From Nocardioides jensenii JCM 1364 = NBRC 14755 (GTDB lineage: Bacteria; Actinomycetota; Actinomycetes; Propionibacteriales; Nocardioidaceae), in the NCBI RefSeq assembly GCF_001552535.1, contig NZ_BCRJ01000008.1, positions 1-64,000 of the forward strand: 64,000 bases of DNA. The letters are read 5' to 3'. Below, in pieces: positions 34,293 to 43,940 of the stretch. The translations under genes and the position numbers were made by a program. Position 1 is the stretch's first letter. The number at the start of each line of letters is the position of its first letter. The notes under the pieces are model-generated. The model did not search any database and had not been told where the DNA came from. It worked only from the letters and a program-made list of their open reading frames with translations.

Positions 34293-34643
34293 ATGAACGG
34301 CCCCGAGCCCTACGAACGTCAACTCGACCGCATCCCCGACGCCACGCCTCCGGAGGCGCCAGAGCGTGAGGTCTCGCCGCTTGCTGTGCGACACGACCCC
34401 TCCCAAACGGCCACGCACCTTGGGGCGGCCCCCGCGTCGTCTCGCGGTGTCGTGTGGGTCCGCCCGACCGAACTGGCGATGAAGATCGGATCGCCGGCGG
34501 CGGGTCGTGGGATCGACCTGCAGACCGCGTTGTCGGCGCGGGCACGACAGACGCCGGCAGCGGTCGCGCGGGCCGCACGGCGTACGACACGTTCCTCGAT
34601 CTCTCGGCCCCAATCGGCTGCACCTGAAGGGCTGGGACTGTGA
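34293..34643 (+). CDS. Hypothetical protein
   Basis: 116 residues, starting MNGPEPYERQLDRIPDATPP, with a GAGGT site upstream. Central VVWVRPTELAMKIGSPAAGR is the only ordered-looking part; the C-terminus is basic. No recognised domain. Similar proteins sit between primase and ParB genes in actinobacterial elements. Stop overlaps the next GTG. Confidence 0.6.
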   Translation: MNGPEPYERQLDRIPDATPPEAPEREVSPLAVRHDPSQTATHLGAAPASSRGVVWVRPTELAMKIGSPAAGRGIDLQTALSARARQTPAAVARAARRTTRSSISRPQSAAPEGLGL

Positions 34644-35485
34644 ACACGCCGGCGTTCACGACCTCCCAGGGGCTGCGCCTTCTGCTGGTCCGGTTGCAGT
34701 ACTCCCCAGCAGGGACGTGGCAGCACGACCCTGATGCCGAAGACCTGATGCGGTTCGCGACAACGAAGTACGCCGCGCTCGCTCGCAAGTACGACCTGGC
34801 ACCCGAGGATGCCGCGGTCGCGGCGTTCGAGGCGATGCGCACCCGTGCGGTTCGTACGGCTATCGACCCGTGGGCGGTGGTGACCCGAGCGGTGCAAATC
34901 ACCTTGATCTACGACGCCCGCGCCCAAGGCCTGCTGTGCTCCAACCACCAGGCGCGTCGAACCGAGATCTCCGCGAACCACGACGCCGAACGCTTCTGTG
35001 ACCGCGACAACGACCTGGCCGACTACCATCCGGCGTTCCATGTGCCGCCCGAGCAGGAACTCCGCGACTGGGACGTGCTGTCCTCCCCGTCGGTCACGGA
35101 GGAGCCGACGAATGCGTGGGTGGCTGCCGAACAGGCCGCGCACATCCTGGTCGACAACGGCTGGCCGGAGGCATCCGCGCATTGGTGCATCGAGTACGTG
35201 TGCGGTCAGCTGATCCGTTCCGGCTCCCGCGCGACGGCGTACGCGCGTCTGACCCGTGACCACCACGCCGAAGCCCTGTTGGACCTGTCTCACCCGGACT
35301 GGGTTGCGGTGTTGCAGGCGCTGCTCGGCATCGACGACCCGGTCCTTGAACGAACTCGCGAAGGACGTGGACTGCTCCAGTTGCTGATGATGGGCTACCT
35401 GCCCGCAGAGCTCAGCTCGGTAGTGTGTTTCGCGGACGTGTTCGCGGCCACCGCCCCGAAGAGCGAGGGTGCGTCCCATGTCTGA
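34640..35485 (+). CDS. Hypothetical protein of the replication/partition block
   Basis: 281 residues, mainly helical, with LMRFATTKYAALARKYDLAP, DPWAVVTRAVQITLIYDARA and a C-terminal HPDWVAVLQALLGIDDPVLE. It has no signal peptide. The middle part resembles a helical DNA-binding or sigma-like fold (AAQ/AHILVDNGWPEASAHWCI), but I cannot assign it. GTG start at 34640 overlaps the previous stop; its end overlaps parB by 8 bp. Expected to act with ParB. Confidence 0.65.
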   Translation: MNTPAFTTSQGLRLLLVRLQYSPAGTWQHDPDAEDLMRFATTKYAALARKYDLAPEDAAVAAFEAMRTRAVRTAIDPWAVVTRAVQITLIYDARAQGLLCSNHQARRTEISANHDAERFCDRDNDLADYHPAFHVPPEQELRDWDVLSSPSVTEEPTNAWVAAEQAAHILVDNGWPEASAHWCIEYVCGQLIRSGSRATAYARLTRDHHAEALLDLSHPDWVAVLQALLGIDDPVLERTREGRGLLQLLMMGYLPAELSSVVCFADVFAATAPKSEGASHV

Positions 35486-36497
35486 GGCGACCGGGCACAT
35501 CGAGCTGGAACGACGCGTCGACTCCATCACCATCGGGGTCCGGCACCGCTCCGACCCTGAGCGGGATCTCGCACCGCTGATGCGGTCAATCGATCGGCTC
35601 GGTCTCCTCCAGCCGATCACGATCACACCGGACGGAGTCTTGGTCTGCGGTCACCGCCGGTTGAAGGCCGTGAAGGAACTGGGCTGGCCCACGCTGCGGG
35701 TGTGGGTGCGCACCGGGATCTCTGACCCATTGACGCAGTTGCTGGCCGAGCAGGACGAGAACACCCTTCACCGGCCGCTGCTCCCATTTGATGCCGCAAA
35801 GCTCTACCGGGAACTGAAGGACCTCTTGACCGAGGACGCCCTGCGACGCCAACGCGCGACACGGTTCGGTGCCGACGACGGGGAAGTAGGCGACGGTGGT
35901 GCCGAATCGGCACCACCGCACGGCGACCCAGGAAAGTCGCGCAATCAAGCAGCGCAACTGGTGACCAACTCGGCTTCACACACTCGGCTCGAACAGATCT
36001 GCACGATCGAGACCATCGCTGCCGACGACGCCAGACCGGCTGACGTACGAAACGTCGCTGAGGAGGAACTCGAGCGGATCCGCGAAGGTGGTGCTGTCGA
36101 TCCCAGCTACCAACGGGTGCGGGCCGCACTGAAGCTCGCCGAGGACCGCGAACCCGACGACGACACGGCCGAAGACCTGGAGGAACTCGCGGCCAAAGCC
36201 TTGACCCAGGCGAGGGCCGACCGCGCCGCCCGCATCGCTGAGAATCGGCGCAAGCGTGAGGCTGCAGCCGAGGCAGCACGGCGTTCGGTTCACTCCTTCG
36301 TCCTCATTTGGGAAGACCTGGAGGGCTGGACCGACCGGTACGACCCGGTCGAGGTCGGGCAGGAACTGACCGACGCCCAGTGGTCGGCCTTCCAGCAAAC
36401 TCTCACTGCCTCCGTGGAGTTTGCCGACCATGCGCGAGCCGCACGCAAACACCGCCCATGCGAGCGCCGTTCGTGTGACGTCGTGGCGAGTGCGTGA
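35478..36497 (+). CDS. ParB-like partition/nuclease-domain protein
   Basis: 339 residues. Residues about 15-110 are a ParB N-terminal domain: IDRLGLLQPITITPDGVLVC, the CTP-binding GHRRLKAV, and AEQDENTLHRPLLPFDAAKL. The rest is helical and charged, with a coiled-coil-like ARIAENRRKREAAAEAARRS near residue 255. ParB proteins bind parS and aid segregation; no ParA is adjacent except the degenerate TadZ-like protein. ATG 35478. Confidence 0.83.
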   Translation: MSEATGHIELERRVDSITIGVRHRSDPERDLAPLMRSIDRLGLLQPITITPDGVLVCGHRRLKAVKELGWPTLRVWVRTGISDPLTQLLAEQDENTLHRPLLPFDAAKLYRELKDLLTEDALRRQRATRFGADDGEVGDGGAESAPPHGDPGKSRNQAAQLVTNSASHTRLEQICTIETIAADDARPADVRNVAEEELERIREGGAVDPSYQRVRAALKLAEDREPDDDTAEDLEELAAKALTQARADRAARIAENRRKREAAAEAARRSVHSFVLIWEDLEGWTDRYDPVEVGQELTDAQWSAFQQTLTASVEFADHARAARKHRPCERRSCDVVASA

Positions 36498-36511
36498 AGG
36501 GGTGACTGGCC

Positions 36512-37198
36512 ATGTTGCGTTCCTCCACCTACGATCCGGACCTGCGTCGGCGCCGGTTGATCGTGGTAGCCATCACCGTCGCGCTCCTCGTTGCCGCAGC
36601 GATCACCTACGTGCTGCTCACCCGCAATCAGACTGCTGCTCCCGCACCTGCTGACCCGACGACGTCCGCCGGACCTGAGCTACTGGTCGATCCAGCGAAT
36701 GAACCGGACGACGGCACTCTCCCGGGGCTCCCACCGGTCGCTGACCCAGCGGAGTTCGCCGAGGTCATCGCGCATGCGATCTTCGACTGGGACACCACCG
36801 CGTTGGCGCCACGGACGGCGTACCTCGAACGGATCGCGACGATCGCCGACCCGACCGGCGAGGAATCACCGGGGTTGATCAGCGACGTCGACGCCTACCT
36901 CCCCCCGGAGACCACCTGGATCGACCTGCGCGAATACGAAACCCGGCAATGGATCGAGATCGAATCGGTCGAGGTGCCGACCAAGTGGGCCACCGCGCTC
37001 GAACAGGGCAGCGCAACGCTTGCGCCAGGCACTACGGCGTACACGATCAGCGGCATCCGTCACCGCGACGGCATCTGGGACGGCAAACCTGTCGCCAGCC
37101 GCCACGACGTGACCTTCACCGTCTTCATCGTCTGTGCGCCGACGTACGACGCGTGCCGCCTCCTGCGACTGTCGCTGCTGAACGAGCCCCTGGAGTAG
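36512..37198 (+). CDS. Membrane-anchored transfer protein, VirB8/TcpC position
   Basis: 228 residues: a short basic N-terminus, a membrane segment near 17-37 (IVVAITVALLVAAAITYVLL), a Pro/Thr-rich linker and an extracytoplasmic alpha/beta domain ending in VTFTVFIVCAPTYDACRLLR. VirB8/TcpC-type proteins have the same plan and are found beside VirB6/VirB4 genes, as here. Sequence similarity is too low to be sure. Confidence 0.6.
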   Translation: MLRSSTYDPDLRRRRLIVVAITVALLVAAAITYVLLTRNQTAAPAPADPTTSAGPELLVDPANEPDDGTLPGLPPVADPAEFAEVIAHAIFDWDTTALAPRTAYLERIATIADPTGEESPGLISDVDAYLPPETTWIDLREYETRQWIEIESVEVPTKWATALEQGSATLAPGTTAYTISGIRHRDGIWDGKPVASRHDVTFTVFIVCAPTYDACRLLRLSLLNEPLE

Positions 37199-37207
37199 GC
37201 GAGTCCC

Positions 37208-38308
37208 GTGATGTCGAAGGTCATCATCGGCGGGCTGGTCATGCTGTTCCTCGGCCCGGCCGCCGTCCTCCTGTCGCTGACGGCGATACTGAATCCCGCC
37301 GCAGAAGCGTCCTGTCTGCCGGCAACGTCGGTGAACTTCACGTTCTTCTCCGACGATGACACGACTACCGCTCTCCCGGTTGGGGAGTCCTCGCGTGTTG
37401 TGTTCCCTCTGCCGAAAGGCACGTGGATCCAAACCAGCGCGTTCGGGATGCGACGACACCCCATCACCGGTGTCTACAAACTGCACAGCGGCACCGACTT
37501 CGCCGCCCCGTCAGGGACACCGATTCTGGCTGCGGCGGACGGACGTGTCGCTTCGGCGGGACCGTCGGCAGGCTACGGGAACCTGATCCTCATCGAGCAC
37601 ACGGTCGCTGGTCAGCGCATGGACACGGGTTACGCCCACATGGCTGCGGCAAGCATCATGGTCAAGGCTGGCGACCGGGTCACCGCTGGTCAACAGATCG
37701 CCTCGGTCGGCGCCACCGGCTACGCCACCGGGCCCCACCTGCACTTCGAGCTACGCCTCGGCAGCGCGAGCGGGGCCCCGGTCGATCCCGCGCCATGGCT
37801 CGCAGCGCAAGGAGCCGTCGACCTGACGAATGGGTCACCCAGCAAGGAGGGTGGCTGCGGGCCCAAGGGTGATGCGACGTCGTACGACGGGACGAATCCC
37901 AATGGCATGGTCGGCGACCCCACCACCGACGGGAAGATCACCGAACGCACCGCGGCTGTGCTCGCGCAGGTTCGCCAACAGTTCCCCAGCACCGCATGGT
38001 CGTGCTACTCCCCTCGCCCCGGCCAACCCTCCGAGCACTCCCTCGGCCGTGCCTGCGACGGAACGTTCGGCAACTCCATCGGCACCAAGGCCACTGGCTC
38101 TGCCCTCGACCTGGGCTGGAAGGTCACCAGCTGGATGAAGACCAACGCGAAGACACTCGGTGTTCAGTACCTCATCTGGCAGGGGAAGATCTGGTCCGTC
38201 GCGAGATCGGCCGAGGGGTGGCGCACCTACGACGGAGGCGGCATGCATGACCCCGCCGCGATCACCGGAGGACATTACGATCATCTGCACTTCACGACCG
38301 TGAACTGA
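37208..38308 (+). CDS. Secreted M23 peptidase of the transfer system
   Basis: 366 residues. An N-terminal signal/anchor (VIIGGLVMLFLGPAAVLLSL) precedes an M23 endopeptidase domain with SAFGMRRHPITGVYKLHSGT (H-x3-D zinc ligands) and ATGPHLHFELR (HxH). After residue 230 a second domain carries EHSLGRACDGTFGNS and GHYDHLHFTTVN, typical of wall-remodelling proteins of actinobacteria. It should open peptidoglycan locally so the transfer apparatus can cross the wall. GTG 37208 or ATG 37211 could start it. Confidence 0.9.
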   Translation: MMSKVIIGGLVMLFLGPAAVLLSLTAILNPAAEASCLPATSVNFTFFSDDDTTTALPVGESSRVVFPLPKGTWIQTSAFGMRRHPITGVYKLHSGTDFAAPSGTPILAAADGRVASAGPSAGYGNLILIEHTVAGQRMDTGYAHMAAASIMVKAGDRVTAGQQIASVGATGYATGPHLHFELRLGSASGAPVDPAPWLAAQGAVDLTNGSPSKEGGCGPKGDATSYDGTNPNGMVGDPTTDGKITERTAAVLAQVRQQFPSTAWSCYSPRPGQPSEHSLGRACDGTFGNSIGTKATGSALDLGWKVTSWMKTNAKTLGVQYLIWQGKIWSVARSAEGWRTYDGGGMHDPAAITGGHYDHLHFTTVN

Positions 38309-38365
38309 AAAGTCGGAAGTTGCATTAGATGTAAGACCTGGGACGGGCTGTCGCACCTTTCCGGC

Positions 38366-38656
38366 ATGACAACCATCGAGTTGATGCAACGCACGACGGG
38401 TCCTGACTTTGGGGCCGTTGGTGGCGCCGGTGACATGCGCAAGGTCATCGGTGCGCTGCTGACCTATGGGCTGCTGTTCGCGTGCCTGATGCTGATCGTC
38501 TCTGCAGCGGCTTGGGCCATCTCGTCGTCGAACGGGAGCTGGCAGTCCGCCTCGAAGGCGAAGGCCGGTGTCTTCGTAGCCCTCGGTGGAGCCGCGCTGA
38601 CCGGTGGTGCGCTTGCCTGGGCCAACTGGCTCCTCGACATCGGCGCAGCGCTGTGA
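38366..38656 (+). CDS. DUF6112-like small membrane protein (possible VirB2-like)
   Basis: 96 residues with two membrane segments: GALLTYGLLFACLMLIVSAA and VFVALGGAALTGGALAWANW. It is homologous in plan to the next gene (38714-39031). Pairs of such proteins precede TrbL/VirB6 genes in actinobacterial conjugative elements and may play the part of VirB2/VirB3; this is inferred from order and topology. Confidence 0.7.
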   Translation: MTTIELMQRTTGPDFGAVGGAGDMRKVIGALLTYGLLFACLMLIVSAAAWAISSSNGSWQSASKAKAGVFVALGGAALTGGALAWANWLLDIGAAL

Positions 38657-38713
38657 GCTGCGTCGGGGTGCGCACCTCTCGAACAGGTACATCCAGCGAC
38701 TTCAGGAGGAATC

Positions 38714-39031
38714 GTGTTTCACCTTGAGCTACTTCCCGCCCTTGCTCAGGTTCTGCCGATGGACATCACCATCGACCCGAACTCCAATGGACTGCCCGGC
38801 ATCGGACAGCTCCGCAAGATCGTCGGCGCGTCCATGACCGTCGGCCTGATCCTGGCCGTCCTCGCCTTGATCATCTCGGCCGTCGTGTGGGCGATGGGCT
38901 CGAACTCGTCCAACCCTCATCTGGCCGGCCGCGGCAAGTTGGGCGTCGTCATCGCCCTCGGCGCCGCGATCGTGACCGGCGCATCTGTCGCGTTGGTCAA
39001 CTTCTTCTGGAACGTCGGCCAAGCGGTCTGA
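38714..39031 (+). CDS. DUF6112 family small membrane protein
   Basis: 105 residues, GTG start with CAGGAGGA upstream. It has GLPGIGQLRKIVGASMTVGL, the typical family block, followed by two membrane segments. Paralogue of 38366-38656. Probably a small membrane subunit of the secretion channel. Confidence 0.78.
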   Translation: MFHLELLPALAQVLPMDITIDPNSNGLPGIGQLRKIVGASMTVGLILAVLALIISAVVWAMGSNSSNPHLAGRGKLGVVIALGAAIVTGASVALVNFFWNVGQAV

Positions 39032-39059
39032 ACTTCAGCAAGCGACGGGAGCAACGGCG

Positions 39060-40352
39060 ATGGGTGTCTGCGATCTACCGGTGGTCTCCACCGTGTGCGA
39101 CAAGGCCGGTGATGCGGCCGCGAGTCTGGTGACCGCGCCGTTCGACTGGCTCGCCGAGGGTATGGGCAACGCAGCTGAGTGGATGTTTGAGTCGGTCTGG
39201 TCCGTCTTCGACTCCACCACCTCGGTCGACATCACCAGCGACGAATACATGAAGGTCTACAACATCCTGTTCGGGGTCGCGGTGTTCGTGATGCTCGGCT
39301 TCTTCATGCTGCAGGTCATCGGCGGCATGATCCGACGAGAACCCGCCGCCCTGACCAGAGCCCTGACTGGCTTGGCCAAATCGGTCCTCGGGTCCTTCGT
39401 CGCCATCACCCTGCTCGCGGTGGCTCTGGAGATCACCGACCAACTCACCATCGGGATAGTCAACGCCGCCGGAACGAACATGGACGAGATGGGCGACCGC
39501 ATCGCGCTCTTGGCTGTCGGCATCGGCGGACTCAGCCTCAAAGCACCGGGGGCCGCAGCGATCCTGACGATCTTTCTCGCCGGGATGGCGATCAGCGCAG
39601 CCGTGATCGTGTGGATCAGCCTGCTGGTTCGCAAGGCCCTTCTGCTCGTTGCCATCGTCTTCGCCCCGATTGCCCTGGCCGGTGCTTCGTGGGACCAGAC
39701 CCGCGGCTGGATCGGGAAGTGGGCGACGTTCGTGATCGCGCTGATCTTGTCCAAGCTCGTGCTCGTGGTGATTTTCCTGCTCGCGACCGCCCAAGTGTCG
39801 GCACCGATCGATGCTGATCTGCAATCGGTGAGCGAGCCGATCGCGGGTGTGGTGCTAATGCTGATGGCCGGGTTCGCGCCGTACATGACCTACAAGGCGA
39901 TCAGCTTCATGGGCTTCGACATGTACCACGCGATGTCAGCCGAACAGGAAGCCAAGTCCGCCATGAACCGACCGCTCCCGATTCCCTCAGGCGGCGGAGC
40001 CGGCGGCACTGTGCCGAAGATCCTCGGCGGGGGCAACGGTGGTGGTGGAGCTGGTGGTTCGGGTGGTGCCCCGGCCCCGACTGCCGCACCCAACGCTGGA
40101 AGTTCAGGTGGCGCGGGATCTGGTGGGGGCGGTGCTGCCGCGGGTGGCGCGGTCGCAGCAGGTGCTGTGGTCGCCAAGGAAGCCGCGAGCGCCGGACCCA
40201 AGTTGGGCAACTTCGTCTCCAGCCAAGCCTCTGGCCAGGCCGATCAGGCCGCTGCTCCGACCGGCGCTTCCGGGACTGTTCCGGGCCACACCGCAGATCC
40301 CACTCCTCCGATGTCGAATCGTGGATCCAACCGTTCTGGGGGCAAGTCATGA
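39060..40352 (+). CDS. TrbL/VirB6-like polytopic channel protein
   Basis: 430 residues. About six membrane segments lie between residues 60 and 290, including ILFGVAVFVMLGFFMLQVIG and ALLLVAIVFAPIALAGASWD. The C-terminal 120 residues are a Gly/Ala-rich, low-complexity tail, as usual in this family. It should form the inner-membrane channel with the SCO6880 and VirB4 proteins. GGGAG precedes ATG 39060; the stop overlaps the next start. Confidence 0.85.
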   Translation: MGVCDLPVVSTVCDKAGDAAASLVTAPFDWLAEGMGNAAEWMFESVWSVFDSTTSVDITSDEYMKVYNILFGVAVFVMLGFFMLQVIGGMIRREPAALTRALTGLAKSVLGSFVAITLLAVALEITDQLTIGIVNAAGTNMDEMGDRIALLAVGIGGLSLKAPGAAAILTIFLAGMAISAAVIVWISLLVRKALLLVAIVFAPIALAGASWDQTRGWIGKWATFVIALILSKLVLVVIFLLATAQVSAPIDADLQSVSEPIAGVVLMLMAGFAPYMTYKAISFMGFDMYHAMSAEQEAKSAMNRPLPIPSGGGAGGTVPKILGGGNGGGGAGGSGGAPAPTAAPNAGSSGGAGSGGGGAAAGGAVAAGAVVAKEAASAGPKLGNFVSSQASGQADQAAAPTGASGTVPGHTADPTPPMSNRGSNRSGGKS

Positions 40353-41818
40353 ACGCCGCTACCTCCTCGAAGCCCGGTGACTACGAACTCCAGCCGGTGA
40401 AGTTCTCCCGCCTCACCCGGCGAGGTGTCCTGTTCGGGCTGGCCGCCTCCCAACTCGTCGTCGTGGGGATAGGCGCCGTGATGCTCGTGTTCTCGCTGTA
40501 CGTCGGCGGCGGGGCTAGCCTGATCGTCGCCTTCCCCGTCATTCTCTTCTGCGCCGCACTCGCGTTTGTCGGAGTCGGTGGCCGCAAGCTCATCCAGTGG
40601 CTCCCCATCGCCGCCGTCTGGTTGTGGCGATCCACCGGCGGCCAACTCATCTACCGGCGACGGGTCGTAGCTCCACGACCTGTCGGCACGCTCGCATTGC
40701 CCGGTGATGCCGCCCGCTTGCGGCAATGGCTCGATCCCGAGACCGGGGCCGTGATGGTGCATGACCCGCACCGCAACACTCTGACCGCGATCGTCTCGGT
40801 CGCGCACCCGGCATTCATCCTGCTCGACCCCCTCGAACAAGAACGCCGCGTCACCGGGTGGGGACGTGTCCTGGCCACCGCCTGCCGCTCCGGACGCATC
40901 GCGTCGCTGCAGATCATGGAGCGGACCCTGCCCGACTCCGGGAAAGGGCTGGCCGAGTGGTGGCGTCAGCACGGAAGCGGAGATGACTCGTTTGCCGCAA
41001 CGACGTACGGCGAGCTCATCGACCGCGCCGGACCCGCCGGTGAGCGGCACGCCTCCACGATCTCGCTGTCACTCGACCTCAAGACCGCCAGCAGAGCCAT
41101 CCGTGCGGCCGGGGGCGGCAACCGGGGCGCTGCTGCTGTCCTGCGGCAGGAGATGTCGACCATCGTCGCCGCGCTCCGTTCCGCTGACCTCTCCCCGTCG
41201 GACTGGCTCGAACCCGGTGACCTGGCTGTGATCCTGCGTGGCGCCTATGACCCCGACGTCGGGGCAGCGTTGGAGCGTCACGGCGACGTCGGCCGAGACC
41301 TCGCCACCGCCGGCCCGGTTGCGGTTACCGAAAGCTGGTCATCGCTGCGATCCGACTCCGCGCACCACTGCGTGCTGTGGATCAGCGAATGGCCCAGGTC
41401 GCTGGTGTTCCCTGGGTTCCTCGCCCCCGTGCTGCTGTCGTCGGGGATCCGCCGCACCTTCAGCCTGCTCTACACCCCGATGCGCACCGACCAGGCCGCG
41501 CGCGACATCCGGAAGAAGAAGACCGAGTACGTCTCCGATGCCGCGCAACGTCAACGGATCGGGCAGATCGAAGACGCGCAACACAGCGCCGAGTACAACG
41601 ACGTCCTGCAGCAGGAGGCGGATCTCACTGCTGGGCACGGGATCCTCCGGGTCACCGGGCTGATCGCCATCACCGCAGGCGACCCAGAGGAACTCGAGCG
41701 GGCGGTCGCCGACATCGAACAAGCTGCGATTCAAGCCTCCTGCGAGACCCGACGGCTCTGGGGCCAGCAAGCACAGGCGTTCAGCGCGGCTGCGCTGCCG
41801 CTGTGCCGCAGCGTCTGA
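40349..41818 (+). CDS. SCO6880-family transfer protein
   Basis: 489 residues. Two membrane segments near 28-75 form a PrgI/VirB3-like start, followed by the soluble N-terminal domain type of VirB4 proteins (DPETGAVMVHDPHRNTLTAI; LGWGRVLATACRSGRIASL-like region). It has no ATPase motif; the motor is the protein at 42268-43788. This split of a VirB3/VirB4 N-terminal half from the ATPase half is common in actinobacterial systems. Confidence 0.83.
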   Translation: MNAATSSKPGDYELQPVKFSRLTRRGVLFGLAASQLVVVGIGAVMLVFSLYVGGGASLIVAFPVILFCAALAFVGVGGRKLIQWLPIAAVWLWRSTGGQLIYRRRVVAPRPVGTLALPGDAARLRQWLDPETGAVMVHDPHRNTLTAIVSVAHPAFILLDPLEQERRVTGWGRVLATACRSGRIASLQIMERTLPDSGKGLAEWWRQHGSGDDSFAATTYGELIDRAGPAGERHASTISLSLDLKTASRAIRAAGGGNRGAAAVLRQEMSTIVAALRSADLSPSDWLEPGDLAVILRGAYDPDVGAALERHGDVGRDLATAGPVAVTESWSSLRSDSAHHCVLWISEWPRSLVFPGFLAPVLLSSGIRRTFSLLYTPMRTDQAARDIRKKKTEYVSDAAQRQRIGQIEDAQHSAEYNDVLQQEADLTAGHGILRVTGLIAITAGDPEELERAVADIEQAAIQASCETRRLWGQQAQAFSAAALPLCRSV

Positions 41819-41875
41819 CCCGGGCAGCCGTACACACCTCGTTGGTGACCATCCCCGACACCTCTGGAGCACACC

Positions 41876-42271
41876 ATGCCGACGTTCGAAGACCCCGCCG
41901 TCGATGCCACCGAAGCTGAGCAAGCATTGCGCGGTCTCGCGCACGCCACCCGACGCATCGAAGACCCGTCGCAGATCTATGGCGTGCTCGGGTCCGTGTC
42001 GCAGGCCATCGCATCCTTGAGCCAAGCCCTGCATCAAATCGGCTCGTTTCATGACGAGCATGGAGCACGCGCAGACGCGACAATCATCGACCCGCGACAG
42101 ACCGGCGCTGCCTATCGCGCCTCGTGGGACCTGCACCGCGCCGCGGAGATGTTGAACAGTGTCGGCAAGTCCATCGACAGCGCGCACGCGTCCGAGGCGA
42201 CGATCGTCTACCAGCCCCGCCACCACGCAGCCCCTGGTCGCGGGCACACCGCCAACGGGGTGTCGCTGTGA
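41876..42271 (+). CDS. Small helical protein of the transfer operon
   Basis: 131 residues, no membrane segment, made mainly of helices (EAEQALRGLAHATRRIEDPS; GVLGSVSQAIASLSQALHQI). Function unknown. It sits between the SCO6880 and VirB4 genes in a tight operon and overlaps the latter by the GTGA pattern; a structural or chaperone part in the secretion complex is possible. Confidence 0.65.
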   Translation: MPTFEDPAVDATEAEQALRGLAHATRRIEDPSQIYGVLGSVSQAIASLSQALHQIGSFHDEHGARADATIIDPRQTGAAYRASWDLHRAAEMLNSVGKSIDSAHASEATIVYQPRHHAAPGRGHTANGVSL

Positions 42272-43788
42272 CCCACCCGGACGGATCGCGGCTACACAGC
42301 GCAGTCCTGGTTGCGCCGAAGCGTGAACGACGTCGCGACCGCAAGGCCCGCAAGCTCGCGGCACGTGACTTGCTGGCCCGGGACCGCGCGGAGCAGAAGT
42401 CGGTGGCGAAGGCCAAGTCCGATGCGCTGGTCGCCGAACGGAAGGCGACGGTATTGCTGCCCAAGGCTGGCGAACCAGGCCCGGCTGCGTTGCGCTCACC
42501 CGGCCGACTGCGACTCCCCCGCCACCAAGACACCTCCGCCACCCTTGCCGGCGCGTACCCATTTCTCGCCGAAGGTGGGCTCGGCAGTGACGGCGTCTTC
42601 GTCGGCCAGGACCTCTACTCGGGCAGTTCGTTTGTCTACGACCCATGGGTGCTCTACACCCGCGGCCTCATCACCGCACCCAACGTCGTACTGGCCGGGA
42701 TCGTCGGCTCAGGCAAGTCATCGCTCGCCAAGAGCCTCTACACCCGGTCGATCCCGTTCGGCCGCCGTGTCTACATCCCCGGTGACCCGAAAGGTGAACA
42801 CACGGCCGTCGCCGAGGCCGTGGGCGGCCGAGCGATCGCGCTCGGCCACGGCATGTCCACCAGGCTCAACCCGCTCGACGAAGGCCACCGTCCGGGCGGC
42901 ATCGACGATGCGCAGTGGTTGGCGCAAGTCACCGCGCGTCGACGCGACCTGCTCGGGGCGCTGGCCGAGACCGTGCTGGACCGGCGACTCTCACCGTTGG
43001 AGCACACCGCGATCGACATCGCGCTGGCCGACGTCGTACGCACCGCAGAAGTGCCAGTGCTGCCACTGGTCGTCGACCGACTCTTGGAGCCCGACCCGGC
43101 AACCAAGCCGGACAGCAGGTTGGCCGAAGACGGACGCCTTCCTGGACACGCTCTGCGCCGGTTGGTTGCCGGCGACCTCGCCGGGCTGTTCGATGGTCCC
43201 TCGACCGTGCGGTTCGATCCGACGCTGCCGATGATCTCGCTTGACCTCGCGCGCGTCACCGAGAACGCGACTCTGGTCTCGGTGCTGATGACGTGCGCGT
43301 CGGCGTGGATGGAGTCCGCGCTCCTGGATCCCAACGGCGGACAACGCTGGGTCGTGTACGACGAAGCCTGGCGACTCATGTCACATCCTGCGCTGCTGCG
43401 ACGCATGGACGCCCACTGGCGCCTCGCCCGGCACTACGGGATCGCGAACATGCTGGTGTTCCACAAACTGTCCGACCTCGAAAATGTGGGCGACTCCGGC
43501 TCAGCGATGCGCGCCTTGGCGTCCTCGCTGCTGGCGAACGCCGAGACACGCGTGGTGTACCGCCAAGAATCCGACCAACTCGGAAGCACCGCATCCGCAC
43601 TAGGCCTCACCGGAACCGAGCAATCGTTGCTGCCCACGCTCGGCACAGGGCAAGGGCTGTGGCGGATCAAGCACCGCTCGTTCGTTGTTCAACATCAGCT
43701 TCATCCTGCCGAACTGGAGCTGTTCGACACCGCAGGCCGGATGACCGGGGACTCCCGCGATTCCAGGAATTCTGGCCCCCCTGCCTGA
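42268..43788 (+). CDS. VirB4-like conjugation ATPase
   Basis: 506 residues. Walker A lies at NVVLAGIVGSGKSSLAKSLY near residues 140-160, Walker B at RWVVYDEAWRLMSHPALLRR near residues 360-380, and RQESDQLGSTASALGLT follows. VirB4 energises assembly and substrate transfer. The N-terminus is basic. GTG 42268 overlaps the previous stop. The last dozen residues (SRDSRNSGPP) look unlike the family end; the mercury cassette starts just after, so insertion may have replaced the natural C-terminus. Confidence 0.87.
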   Translation: MTHPDGSRLHSAVLVAPKRERRRDRKARKLAARDLLARDRAEQKSVAKAKSDALVAERKATVLLPKAGEPGPAALRSPGRLRLPRHQDTSATLAGAYPFLAEGGLGSDGVFVGQDLYSGSSFVYDPWVLYTRGLITAPNVVLAGIVGSGKSSLAKSLYTRSIPFGRRVYIPGDPKGEHTAVAEAVGGRAIALGHGMSTRLNPLDEGHRPGGIDDAQWLAQVTARRRDLLGALAETVLDRRLSPLEHTAIDIALADVVRTAEVPVLPLVVDRLLEPDPATKPDSRLAEDGRLPGHALRRLVAGDLAGLFDGPSTVRFDPTLPMISLDLARVTENATLVSVLMTCASAWMESALLDPNGGQRWVVYDEAWRLMSHPALLRRMDAHWRLARHYGIANMLVFHKLSDLENVGDSGSAMRALASSLLANAETRVVYRQESDQLGSTASALGLTGTEQSLLPTLGTGQGLWRIKHRSFVVQHQLHPAELELFDTAGRMTGDSRDSRNSGPPA

Positions 43789-43940
43789 TCCGTCGCCCGA
43801 TGCGCGGCCGCTTCTCGACGCGGTGGTCAAGCCAGACTGCCAGGCGGACGCGGACCGGGCCGGCGATGAGGAAGCTCAGTCCGTCGACCAGGGTGAGAGG
43901 GACAGATCCCATGGCTCAGCTCTTGGCATTCGAGAGCAGT

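Noticed and set aside
34319..35626. 435-codon minus-strand open frame across three genes
   Set aside because: Opposes three plus-strand genes with ribosome sites and overlaps; no recognisable domain.
43667..43912. Minus-strand frame after merR starting MGSVPLTLVDGLSFLIAGPV
   Set aside because: Hydrophobic start looks gene-like, but it overlaps the virB4 end, has no ribosome site I trust and no known family; could be a fragment of a lost mer gene.
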